Assembly: GCF_041435015.1 (NCBI RefSeq)
Contig: NZ_CP107989.1
Location: 6,510,001 to 6,574,000 of the forward strand
Reading direction: 5' to 3'
DNA: 64,000 nucleotides
From: Streptomyces canus
GTDB lineage: Bacteria; Actinomycetota; Actinomycetes; Streptomycetales; Streptomycetaceae
Positions 43,472 to 50,896 of the stretch are shown here, one piece after another (positions within the stretch are counted from its first letter, which is position 1; every line of letters begins with the position of its first letter). The translations under genes were made by a program, and so were the position numbers. The notes beneath the pieces were generated by a model, which did not search any database, was not told where the DNA came from, and was given only the letters and a program-made list of their open reading frames with translations.

Positions 43472-44452
43472 GTGAGTACACCGACCGCGAACCGAACCGC
43501 CACCGTCCTCCTCACCGCACTCGCCCCCGTCTCCTGGGGCACCACCTACGCCGTCACCACCGAGTTCCTCCCCGCCGACCGTCCCCTGTTCACCGGGATG
43601 ATGCGCGCCCTGCCCGCCGGACTGGTGCTGCTCGCCCTCGCCCGGGTGCTGCCGCGCGGGGTCTGGTGGGGGAAGGCGGCCGTGCTCGGGGCACTGAACA
43701 TCGGGGCCTTCTTCCCGTTGCTGTTCCTGTCGGCGTACCGGCTGCCGGGCGGGATGGCCGCGGTGGTCGGGTCGGTCGGGCCGCTGATCGTCGTCGGGCT
43801 GTCGGCGGTGCTGCTGGGGCAGCGGCCCACGGCCAGGAGTGTGCTCACCGGGCTGGTGGCCGCGTTCGGCGTCAGCCTGGTCGTGCTCAAGGCGGCCGGG
43901 GCGCTGGACGTCGTCGGCGTGGCGGCGGCGTTCACCTCCGCTGCCTCCATGTCCGCCGGCACCGTACTGACCAAGCGCTGGGGCCGCCCCGACGGCGTGG
44001 GCCCGCTCGCCCTCACCGCCTGGCAGCTCACCGCCGGCGGCCTGCTCATCGCGCCCCTCGCCCTCCTCGTCGAGGGCGCCCCGCCCGCCCTCGACGGCCG
44101 AGCGGTCGGCGGCTACCTCTACCTCGCGCTCGCGAACACGGCGGTGGCGTACTGGCTCTGGTTCCGCGGCATCGGCCGTCTCACCGCCACCCAGGTCACC
44201 TTCCTCGGCCCGCTGTCCCCGCTGACCGCCGCGGTCGTCGGCTGGGCGGCACTCGGGCAGACCCTGACACCGGTCCAGCTGGCGGGCATGACGCTGGCCT
44301 TCGGGGCGACGGTGGCCGGACAGCTGGGGGTGCGGCCCACTGCCGGCAGGACGTTCGGCCCAGCTGAAAGCAACCGCCGAGAGTGCTTCAGCCGATCTGG
44401 CGGGTCCGGCGTTGCGGCGGACGTGACGGGTCCGGCGCTGCGGCAGACCTGA
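43472..44452 (+). CDS. EamA/DMT-family transporter
   Basis: A drug/metabolite exporter of the EamA family with two 5-helix repeats, ten helices in all (for example NIGAFFPLLFLSAYRLPGGMAAVVGSVGPL and TAAVVGWAALGQTLTPVQLAGMTLAFG). GTG 43472 follows GAGGGGGGAA. Conserved sequence ends near residue 285 (GQLGVRPT). The last 40 or so residues, rich in Arg, Ser and Gly, are read from the first copy of the tandem duplication at 44325-44660, so the C-terminus has probably been replaced or extended by repeat DNA. The substrate is unknown; control by MarR suggests efflux of a toxic or signalling compound. Confidence 0.88.
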   Translation: MSTPTANRTATVLLTALAPVSWGTTYAVTTEFLPADRPLFTGMMRALPAGLVLLALARVLPRGVWWGKAAVLGALNIGAFFPLLFLSAYRLPGGMAAVVGSVGPLIVVGLSAVLLGQRPTARSVLTGLVAAFGVSLVVLKAAGALDVVGVAAAFTSAASMSAGTVLTKRWGRPDGVGPLALTAWQLTAGGLLIAPLALLVEGAPPALDGRAVGGYLYLALANTAVAYWLWFRGIGRLTATQVTFLGPLSPLTAAVVGWAALGQTLTPVQLAGMTLAFGATVAGQLGVRPTAGRTFGPAESNRRECFSRSGGSGVAADVTGPALRQT

Positions 44453-44660
44453 CGGGTCCGGCGCCGCGATGGCAAGGCCGCGAGGGCGCCGGAAGCGCTG
44501 CGGGTCGGGGGTGCGGATCACTGTCGGCCGGACGTTCGGCCCCGGTGAAAGCAGCCCCCGAGAGGCAGGCCTGAGGAGTACGGGGCTGCGGCAGACCTGA
44601 CGGGTCCGGCGCCGTGATGGCATGGCCACGACGGTGCCGAAAGCGCTGCGGGTGGCGCCA
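44325..44660. repeat. imperfect tandem duplication spanning the exporter end and the gap before the sigma factor gene
   Basis: Copy 1 (44325-44507) and copy 2 (44508-44660) share GGGGGTGCGG, a 35-base block with GGACGTTCGGCCC...GAAAGCA, GCGGCAGACCTGACGGGTCC with the following 20 bases, and GAAGCGCTGCGGGT or GAAAGCGCTGCGGGT. Copy 1 also contains a 26-base GACGGGTCCGGCG unit repeated about three times, which accounts for the length difference. The exporter gene ends inside copy 1. I see no gene in copy 2; the sigma factor promoter must lie in or after it. Confidence 0.7.
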
Positions 44661-44713
44661 GGGGCGTTATAGCGTCACCCCGATCCCGCGTTACGCAACT
44701 CCCGGAGGCGCGC

Positions 44714-46024
44714 GTGGCCGCAGACGTCTGTCCGGTGTGCGGGAAACCGCTCGCCGCGCGAGCCGGGCGCACGGGCCGCGGCTCGGTGTACTGCTCCGCC
44801 GCCTGTCGGCAGAAGGCCTACCGGGAACGGCGGCAGCCGGAAGGCCTCACCGTGCAGGGACTCATCGACGACATCGGGCGGCAGGCCGGCCGACTGGTAC
44901 CGCAGCCGGCCGACACCCTCTATTCGACCGTCGCCGAACTGTCCACCTCCGTCGCCCGGTTGAGGCGCGTGGCCCGCACCGCACGCGATGCCACCCACGA
45001 CGCCGGGGATTCCGTCACACCCGCCCCCGTGACGCAACTCGCCGAAACCGACTTCGCCGCCCTCACCGAGCAGTACCGCCGTGAGATCCAGGTGCACTGC
45101 TACCGCATGACGGGGTCGTACGACGAGGCCGAGGACCTCGTGCAGGAGACCTTCCTGCGGGCCTGGCGGGCCCGGGACGGGTTCCAGGGGCGGGCGAGTG
45201 CGCGGACCTGGCTGTACCGGATCGCCACCAACGCCTGTCTCGATCTTCTACGGCGGACCGCGCGCCGCCCGCAGCGCTATGAGCCGGTGCCGGGGATGAA
45301 CCACGGCACCGGCGAACCACCCGCCCGTATCACCTGGTTGCAGCCCTGCCCCGACGATGAACTACCGGTCGAAGAAGGGGAGTTGCCGGAGGCCTCCGCA
45401 GTCTCCCGGGAGACCCTGGAACTCGTCCTCCTGGCCGCGATCCAGCATCTGCCCGCCCGGCAGCGGGCCGCCTTCATCCTGCGGGACGCGCTCGGAATGA
45501 CCGCCGCGGAGACCGCCGAGGCCCTGGAGATGAGCGTGGCGGCGGTCAACAGCGCACTTCAGCGGGCCCGGCCGACCCTGCGCGCGCACCTGCCCCGGGA
45601 GCGTGCCGACTGGCGGCCCGTGGCCCCGACCGGAGAGCAACAGGCCGTGCTGGAGCGGTACATGGCCGCCGTCGAGCGTCTCGACCTCGACGCGATGGCC
45701 GCGCTGCTCGCCGAGGACGTCGTCCTCACCATGCCGCCCAACCCGTTCTGGTTCACCGGCCGGGACGCGTTCGTCGACTTCGTGCGGGTCAGCCTCGACC
45801 CCGCCTCACCGGCCTTCCTGGGCCACTGGCGCAGCCTGCCCACACGCGCCAACGGGCAACTCGCGGTGGGCAATTACGTCCGCAGACCCGGGACCGGCGT
45901 CTACCGCGCCCAGGTCCTGGACGTCCTGCGCTTCGACACGGCCGGCCCGGGCGACCGCATCGCGGAGATCACCTCCTTCGAGCCGCATCTCTTCCCCGCG
46001 TTCGGGCTCCCGCTGCGGCTGTGA
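44714..46024 (+). CDS. ECF sigma factor with N-terminal zinc ribbon and C-terminal SnoaL-like domain
   Basis: A 436-residue ECF sigma factor (SigG/SigJ-like group). GTG 44714 follows GGAGG. Residues 1-40 hold a zinc ribbon, CPVCGKPLA...YCSAACRQKAYRER, absent from ordinary ECF factors. Sigma region 2 is about 115-180 (REIQVHCYRMTGSYDEAEDLVQETFLRAW), region 4 about 235-285 (LELVLLAAIQHLPARQRAAFILRD...MSVAAVNSALQRARP), and a SnoaL/NTF2-like domain is about 300-430, which in related factors controls activity in place of an anti-sigma factor. Such factors commonly activate a neighbouring oxidoreductase gene; the SDR-like gene 78 bases downstream is the natural candidate. Confidence 0.9.
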   Translation: MAADVCPVCGKPLAARAGRTGRGSVYCSAACRQKAYRERRQPEGLTVQGLIDDIGRQAGRLVPQPADTLYSTVAELSTSVARLRRVARTARDATHDAGDSVTPAPVTQLAETDFAALTEQYRREIQVHCYRMTGSYDEAEDLVQETFLRAWRARDGFQGRASARTWLYRIATNACLDLLRRTARRPQRYEPVPGMNHGTGEPPARITWLQPCPDDELPVEEGELPEASAVSRETLELVLLAAIQHLPARQRAAFILRDALGMTAAETAEALEMSVAAVNSALQRARPTLRAHLPRERADWRPVAPTGEQQAVLERYMAAVERLDLDAMAALLAEDVVLTMPPNPFWFTGRDAFVDFVRVSLDPASPAFLGHWRSLPTRANGQLAVGNYVRRPGTGVYRAQVLDVLRFDTAGPGDRIAEITSFEPHLFPAFGLPLRL

Positions 46025-46101
46025 CCTCCCGACCGATGAGCATCCGCGGAGTCGTACGTCTGCATGAACGTCACGTCCGCACCACTTCCGAGGAGCTCAC
46101 C

Positions 46102-46860
46102 ATGCTGCTGACCGACAAGACCGCGATCGTCTACGGCGCCGGCGGTTCCATCGGCGGGGCCGTTGCCCGCGCCTTCGCCGAGCAGGGCGCGAGGGTCCAC
46201 CTCGTCGGCCGGACCCGGCAGACCCTGGAGGCCGTGGCCGCGGACATCAAGGACGCCGAGGTCGCCGTCGTGGACGCGCTGGACGAGGCGGCCGTGGAGG
46301 CGCACGCCGACCGGGTCGGGGACATCGACATCTCCATCAACCTCGTCACCCGCGGCGATGTGCAGGGCGCGCCGCTGGTCGACATGTCCGCCGAGGACTT
46401 CCTGCGGCCCGTGACCGACGGCCTGCGCACCACCTTCCTCACCGCCCGCGCCGCGGGACGCCGGATGGCCGCACGGGGTTCCGGTGTGATCCTCGCCCTC
46501 AACAGCGGTTCCGCGCACGGCAGTCCGATGATGGGCGGCACCGGGCCTGCCGACGGGGCGATCGACACGCTCGTGCGCAACCTGGCGATCGAGCTGGGGC
46601 CGAGCGGGGTGCGGGCGGTGGGCCTGTGGGTCGCCGGGGTGCCGGAGACGTTCACCGTCGAGAAGCTCGCCGCGGTCAACCCGGCCATCGACGAGAGCGC
46701 CGTCCAGGGCATCGTCGACCACCTCGCCGGGATGCGCATGACCCGCCGCAACCCCACCCTCGCCGAGGTCGCCGCCACCGCCGTGTTCCTCGCCTCCGAC
46801 CATGCGGGCGGCATCACCGGCACGTTCGTCAACGCCACCGGAGGCATGGTCAGCGTCTGA
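46102..46860 (+). CDS. SDR-fold protein lacking the catalytic Tyr-Lys pair
   Basis: A 252-residue Rossmann protein of the short-chain dehydrogenase superfamily, from ATG 46102 behind GAGGAGC. The nucleotide-binding glycine motif YGAGGSIGGAVARAF is intact, and SINLVTRGD resembles the NAG-like motif. After the catalytic Ser region (LALNSGSAHG) the usual YxxxK is absent: the sequence reads MMGGTGPADGAID. It may be a divergent enoyl-reductase-like or redox-sensing form, or a non-catalytic NAD(P) binder. It follows the zinc-ribbon sigma factor and overlaps the convergent M50 gene by 11 bases. Confidence 0.85.
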   Translation: MLLTDKTAIVYGAGGSIGGAVARAFAEQGARVHLVGRTRQTLEAVAADIKDAEVAVVDALDEAAVEAHADRVGDIDISINLVTRGDVQGAPLVDMSAEDFLRPVTDGLRTTFLTARAAGRRMAARGSGVILALNSGSAHGSPMMGGTGPADGAIDTLVRNLAIELGPSGVRAVGLWVAGVPETFTVEKLAAVNPAIDESAVQGIVDHLAGMRMTRRNPTLAEVAATAVFLASDHAGGITGTFVNATGGMVSV

Positions 46861-48016
46861 GCCCGCGGCCCCGCCACCACGTACGCAGCCACAGGGCGTG
46901 CAGCCCGCCGAGCGCGACGACGACGGCGATCCCGTCCAGCCGGTCCCAAGTCGACGGTCCGGTGCCGGACTTGACCACGGCGCGCGCGAACAGCGTGAGG
47001 TCCGCGGGCAGGGTGACGGCCGCGAAGAACGCGAGACACAGCGCGGTGCCGACGACCAGCACCACGCTGTACACGCGTACGGCCCGCCGTTCGTGGGCGG
47101 GCAGCCCGAGGCTGGGGTCCCGGTCGTCGATATGGCGGTTCCGGCCCCGCAGCAGGCGCCGGGCCCGGTACTTCGTGTACGCCATCCCGTCCCCGAACAG
47201 ATCGCGGCAGCGCGTGAGGTCCTGGAGGACGAAGTACAGGTCCGTGCGCATGAAGACCATGAGCTGGAAAGGGAGCGGAAGCAGGGCGAGCAGGGCCACG
47301 GCGGCCAGGACACGGCGGGGAGTGCCGGTCGTGACGCCCGCGGCGAGGGCGGCCAGGGAGGCGGCCGTCAGGTTTGTCGCGACGCCGGCGAGGTAGGCGG
47401 TCAACCGGTGTCGGCGCGGGGCGAGTTCGATCCCGCTGATGTCCGTCTGCATCACCAGGAACTGCAGCCGGGTCCCGAGCCGCATCCGCCCCGCCACCCC
47501 CGTCGCGCGGGCGGTCAGCAGATGGGCGCACTCGTGAAGCAGCAGCAGGCTCCAGCCGACGCCCGCACCGAGGGCGATGACCGCGCTGCCGTGCGCACTC
47601 CACAGCAGGGCCCGGTGGTCGAGCGGCACCGGAGGACGGGTGAGCAGGGTGACCGCGATCAGCAGCACGACCGCCACGGGGACGGCGGGACTCAGCAACC
47701 AGCGCACATGACGAGGCCGTATCCACGCCAAGGTCGGTGTCGGCGGCGGCTCCTGGTCGATCACGCGGCCGTCCACCTCGGCCACGAACCCGAGTCCGAG
47801 CAGGGCCTCCACGAAATCCGGTACGTCGACGTCGTCGCCGGTGCGGGCGCGGAGCCGCTCGCCGACCTCGGCCGGGGTCAGGCCCTGGCCGAGCAGGTCC
47901 AGGGCCTGCTTGCCCACCTCGGGCAGGGCGACGAAACGGCCGGTCGCCCGGCGGCCCACGATCCACTCGTCGCCGTCGGGGCGGGTGTCCAGCGCGTGCA
48001 GGCGTACCCGGTTCAC
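46850..48016 (-). CDS. membrane M50-type metallopeptidase with N-terminal PqqD-like domain
   Basis: A 388-residue membrane protein; GTG 48016 overlaps the ThiF-like gene stop as GTGA. Residues 1-90 (ATGRFVALPEVGKQALDLLGQGLTPAEVGERL) look like a PqqD/RRE-type winged helix, the fold that binds RiPP leader peptides. Helices follow at about 107-126 and 145-165, the second carrying the zinc motif HECAH at 161-165; Asp259 in MRTDLYFVLQD is the likely third ligand. More helices lie at about 208-228, 235-255, 313-340 and 358-378. M50-like proteins with a PqqD domain (YydH-like) occur in RiPP loci as proteases or export or immunity factors. Here it pairs with the ThiF-like enzyme and lies opposite the peptide genes. 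Confidence 0.88.
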   Translation of the reverse strand: MNRVRLHALDTRPDGDEWIVGRRATGRFVALPEVGKQALDLLGQGLTPAEVGERLRARTGDDVDVPDFVEALLGLGFVAEVDGRVIDQEPPPTPTLAWIRPRHVRWLLSPAVPVAVVLLIAVTLLTRPPVPLDHRALLWSAHGSAVIALGAGVGWSLLLLHECAHLLTARATGVAGRMRLGTRLQFLVMQTDISGIELAPRRHRLTAYLAGVATNLTAASLAALAAGVTTGTPRRVLAAVALLALLPLPFQLMVFMRTDLYFVLQDLTRCRDLFGDGMAYTKYRARRLLRGRNRHIDDRDPSLGLPAHERRAVRVYSVVLVVGTALCLAFFAAVTLPADLTLFARAVVKSGTGPSTWDRLDGIAVVVALGGLHALWLRTWWRGRGLRR

Positions 48017-49326
48017 GCGCGCTCCCCGCACGCCGGGCAGTCCAGGTGGCGGGGGGTGCGCTGGTGGACCGGGTCGCCGGGGAGCATGAGGTTCACGCCG
48101 AAGCGGAAGCCCGGCTCCAGCGCCGGCACCCCGGTCAGCAGGGCGAGGGCGGCGTGCGCGAGCAGGGCTCCCGAGAGCCCGGCGGTGACGGCACTCGCCG
48201 GGTTCCACGGCATCCGCGGCGAGGCGACCTCCGGGTCCTGTCCCGGCCCGAGCCGCAGATCTCGCCGGGCGATCTCCCCGTCCCGCAGACACTCCCAGCA
48301 GGCCCCCCACCCGGGCACGTACACACCGGCGGTGACGAGAGGGCCCCGGTAACCGGCGTCGACCCAGGGCAACCCGGCCGCCAGACAGGCCCGGTTGGTC
48401 CACCGCCGGATCGCGTCCGGGCGGTCGGCGGCGAGGACGAGGAGGTCGTAGGGGGACGGCGGGAGAGCAGGGGCGGGTGTCGCCGAGGAGACCGCTCGCC
48501 CGGGCCCGTCGGCGGTCTCGGCCGGCGGGTCGGCAGGTCCGGGGGTTCCGCCGGGTCTGCGGTGCTCCGCGCCGGTTGCGCCTCGGCCCGCGGCGCTCAC
48601 CGATGGTGGGCCGCCCGGGGGCCGTCCCGCCTGTCGTGATCCGGCCACCAGCTCCGCCAGGTCCTCCGGCCGCGCCACCTCCCTCCGCTCCCCGGTCACC
48701 GTCACGTCCGAGTTCAGTGCCCGTAGCGTCGCCACCGCCGCCTCCACCTTCGGCCGACCGAGGTCGGACTCGCGGTACAGGGGCTGGCGGTTGAGGTTGG
48801 ACAGCTCGACCACGTCCGGGTCCACGCAGTGGACGTGTCCCACCCCGGAGGCGACCAGGGCCTGGGCCGCGTGACCGCCGGTACCACCGACGCCGATCAG
48901 GAGGACGCGGGCCTCGCGCAGGCGGAGTTGGGCGTCCCAGGGGCTGGTGCGGGGGCCGAGGTCCATCCAGCGGAGCAGGGGAACACCGCGGCTGTAGCGG
49001 TCCTCCTCGCGCGGCGGCACCGGCACCGACGCCCGGGCGTCGTCCACGAAACCGGCGGCCAGCAGGTCGGCCATCGCCTGGCGGGCGTCCTCGCCGGGCA
49101 GATCCGGGTGGCTGCGCAGCACCTCGGCGACCACCTCCGACGGCCCCCGCGACCCGTCCATCGCCTCGACCAGCGTCCACACCCAGCCCTGCGGATCCGT
49201 GATCTCAGCGCCGATGCCGTGGATCACGCTGCCGACGCGGACGTTGCCGTCGACCGTGCGGTAGGCGCGGTGCTCGGGCTTGATCCGGGGGCGCCCGAAC
49301 GACTCGACCGTCACCGCCTCCGCCAC
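48013..49326 (-). CDS. ThiF/E1-like adenylating enzyme with N-terminal RRE-like domain
   Basis: A 437-residue enzyme. Residues about 1-100 form a PqqD-like winged helix (GAEITDPQGWVWTLVEAMDG, SEVVAEVLRSHPD) that would bind a precursor leader. The ThiF/MccB-type fold starts at 139: GVGGTGG at 145-151, Asp in HCVDPD at 169-171, the Arg finger in LSNLNRQPLY at R180, and Lys193 in GRPKVEAA. A Pro/Gly-rich linker (230-292) interrupts the domain, then WVDAGYRGPLVTAGVY and the zinc Cys pairs C343/C346 and C430/C433. ThiF-like proteins adenylate a peptide C-terminus (MccB) or present leaders to a cyclodehydratase; no YcaO gene is in the window, so direct adenylation is favoured. GTG 49326 follows GGAGAGGGG. 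Confidence 0.9.
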   Translation of the reverse strand: MAEAVTVESFGRPRIKPEHRAYRTVDGNVRVGSVIHGIGAEITDPQGWVWTLVEAMDGSRGPSEVVAEVLRSHPDLPGEDARQAMADLLAAGFVDDARASVPVPPREEDRYSRGVPLLRWMDLGPRTSPWDAQLRLREARVLLIGVGGTGGHAAQALVASGVGHVHCVDPDVVELSNLNRQPLYRESDLGRPKVEAAVATLRALNSDVTVTGERREVARPEDLAELVAGSRQAGRPPGGPPSVSAAGRGATGAEHRRPGGTPGPADPPAETADGPGRAVSSATPAPALPPSPYDLLVLAADRPDAIRRWTNRACLAAGLPWVDAGYRGPLVTAGVYVPGWGACWECLRDGEIARRDLRLGPGQDPEVASPRMPWNPASAVTAGLSGALLAHAALALLTGVPALEPGFRFGVNLMLPGDPVHQRTPRHLDCPACGERA

Positions 49327-49449
49327 CGGGGCCCCTCTCCTTCATTCGTACACCTTCTTGACACTCTGACCCCACCGGCACAGCCTTGACAAGAGCGGTC
49401 AGCGATCGCTTCGGAAAGGTCAAATCCCGTATAAAAGCGAGGAGTTGAG
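49327..49449. promoter_or_regulatory. divergent promoter region of the micropeptide locus
   Basis: This 123-bp gap separates the ThiF-M50 operon (minus) from the peptide genes (plus). It has TTGACA twice on the plus strand (49358-49363 and 49386-49391) and TATAAA at 49430-49435. Neither TTGACA has a good -10 at 16-19 bases, and TATAAA has no -35 at standard spacing, so no classical promoter can be assigned. The two TTGACA boxes sit 28 bases apart and could be regulator half-sites. The whole gap is A/T-rich for this genome. Confidence 0.5.
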
Positions 49450-49527
49450 ATGCCGAAGAGCATCGTGATCCGCCCCTTGGACAAGAAGGAGACCACGGGG
49501 GACAGTGGCGGCAACGGCGGCAGCTGA
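49450..49527 (+). CDS. micropeptide 1, putative RiPP precursor (25 aa)
   Basis: A 25-residue peptide whose ATG at 49450 follows GAGGAG at five bases. It begins MPKS, then IVIRPLDKKETTGDS, and ends GGNGGS. It shares 15 consecutive residues with the next ORF, at homologous positions, while the tails differ; DNA third positions differ too, so selection acts on the protein. The conserved block has a beta-strand-like IVIRPL that could add to an RRE domain, as RiPP leaders do; the variable tail would be the core. No Cys is present, so thioether or disulfide classes are excluded. The adjacent ThiF-, M50- and M14-type genes support a precursor role. Confidence 0.82.
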   Translation: MPKSIVIRPLDKKETTGDSGGNGGS

Positions 49528-49538
49528 AAGGAGCTGAC

Positions 49539-49613
49539 ATGCCTGTCAAGATCGTGATTCGCCCGCTGGACAAGAAAGAGACCACTGGGGACAGTAATTC
49601 CCAGGGTGCTTGA
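49539..49613 (+). CDS. micropeptide 2, putative RiPP precursor (24 aa)
   Basis: A 24-residue paralogue of the preceding peptide, 11 bases downstream, with its own AAAGGAG. It reads MPVK, then IVIRPLDKKETTGDS, then NSQGA. Conservation stops at the same serine in both peptides. In both, an Asn lies a few residues after GDS (GGN in the first, N immediately in the second), followed by a short tail (GGS or SQGA). Tandem, diversified precursor copies are typical of RiPP loci. It is the second gene of the plus-strand operon that ends with the M14 carboxypeptidase. Confidence 0.82.
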   Translation: MPVKIVIRPLDKKETTGDSNSQGA

Positions 49614-49641
49614 TCGGATCACCAGCGTTCGGAGGACCGGC

Positions 49642-50889
49642 GTGCGGACTTCGCTCTATCCGGCAGTCGACGAACTGGAGCGAAGGGCCCGCACGCTGGC
49701 CCGCGCCGCCCCCGGCCTGCTGCGGCTCGGCCAGGTCGGGGAGAGCCGGGCGGGGCGCCCGCTGTGGCTGCTGTCCGCCGGACACGGCGACCGCCACATC
49801 CTCTCCGTCGCCGGCGCCCATGCCAACGAACCGGTGGGCGGGGCCTCGGCCTTGCGGCTCGCCACCCTGTTCGCCCGCCGGCCCGGCCTGCTCGAACCCC
49901 TCGGCTGCACCTGGCACTTCCTGCTCTGCCTCGACCCCGACGGGGCACACCTCGCGCACAGCTGGCAGCCGGAGGAGCCGGAGCCGTCACTGACGGAATG
50001 TCACCGATACTTCTACCGGCCCGCGTTCGCCCGCCAGCCGGAGTCCCTGCCGCTGCCGCCCGGCACGCCGCTCCCCGAGTCGGCCGCCCTGGTCCGGCTC
50101 CTCGACGAGCTGCGGCCGGTCGCCCAGTTCACCCTGCACGGCATCGAGTTCGGCGGCGCCTTCGTGATGATGACCCGGGAGGTACCGGGGGCCGCGGACG
50201 CCTTCCGGGACACGGCGGCGCGGCTGCGCGTCCCCGTCGACCGCCACCCCGTCGACGGCCCCGACTGGCGGCTCGACCCGCCCGGCGTCCTGGTGCTGCC
50301 CGACGGTCACGGCGAGGGCGAACGCGACCCGAGTGGGTTCGTCGCCGAGAGCACGTGGTTCTATCCCCGCCGCCACGGCACCCTGACCACCCTGATCGAG
50401 ACCCCCGCCTGGGCCGTGCCCTCGGTGAACGACGTCCGGCCCGTCACCGACCCCACCCGCGAGATCGCGCGGCTGGGCGAGGTGCTGCTGGGCCGGAGCC
50501 AGGAGCTCGCGGCCGTGCTCGGGACACGGCTCGACGCGGCCGTACCGGAGGACCTCGCGCCGCTGCGGGACGCCGCGCGGGAACTCCTCGGCGTGGCGCC
50601 GTCGATCGTGGCGAGCTGGGCCGCGGAGCCACCCGGACGGTTCCACGGCCACTTCGCGACCCGGGGCATCTCGGCCCGCCGTATCCCGCTCAGGGTGGCG
50701 GCGATGGCGAGCCGCGCCCTGGCCCGCACCGATCCCCGGGCCGCCGAGATCCTCGACGACCTGGTGCGCGAGTGGAGCCGGGAGCTGGAGAAGACGTACG
50801 ACCTGCGATGGATGCCGGTGGCCGTCCAGACCGGGCTGCATGTGCGGACGATGCTGCACACGGCCCGGTTGGTGTGCGGGGGGAGCTGA
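49642..50889 (+). CDS. M14-family zinc carboxypeptidase of the micropeptide locus
   Basis: A 415-residue soluble M14-type carboxypeptidase. GTG 49642 lies seven bases after GGAGG; an in-frame GTG at 49606 would overlap the second peptide gene. Zinc ligands are H60 and E63 (AGAHANEPVGG) and H166 (FTLHGIEFGGA); the catalytic Glu is E253 in TLIETPAWAVP. There is no signal peptide, so it acts inside the cell. Position directly after the two peptide genes suggests it trims their C-termini, either to expose the residue that the ThiF-like enzyme adenylates or to mature the product. The last 60 bases of the gene resemble the repeat units that follow. Confidence 0.88.
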   Translation: MRTSLYPAVDELERRARTLARAAPGLLRLGQVGESRAGRPLWLLSAGHGDRHILSVAGAHANEPVGGASALRLATLFARRPGLLEPLGCTWHFLLCLDPDGAHLAHSWQPEEPEPSLTECHRYFYRPAFARQPESLPLPPGTPLPESAALVRLLDELRPVAQFTLHGIEFGGAFVMMTREVPGAADAFRDTAARLRVPVDRHPVDGPDWRLDPPGVLVLPDGHGEGERDPSGFVAESTWFYPRRHGTLTTLIETPAWAVPSVNDVRPVTDPTREIARLGEVLLGRSQELAAVLGTRLDAAVPEDLAPLRDAARELLGVAPSIVASWAAEPPGRFHGHFATRGISARRIPLRVAAMASRALARTDPRAAEILDDLVREWSRELEKTYDLRWMPVAVQTGLHVRTMLHTARLVCGGS

Positions 50890-50896
50890 GGGCGAT

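Noticed and set aside
49358..49435. Sigma-70 promoter made of TTGACA (49386) and TATAAA (49430)
   Set aside because: The 38-base spacing is far beyond the 16-19 bases a promoter needs.
49450..49613. ETTG in the micropeptides as a PknG/GarA-like phospho-motif (ETTS)
   Set aside because: Three shared residues only, in peptides too short for an FHA partner and 28 kb from pknG; probably coincidence.
49606..49641. Start of the M14 gene at GTG 49606
   Set aside because: It would overlap the second peptide gene and has no ribosome site, whereas GTG 49642 follows GGAGG.
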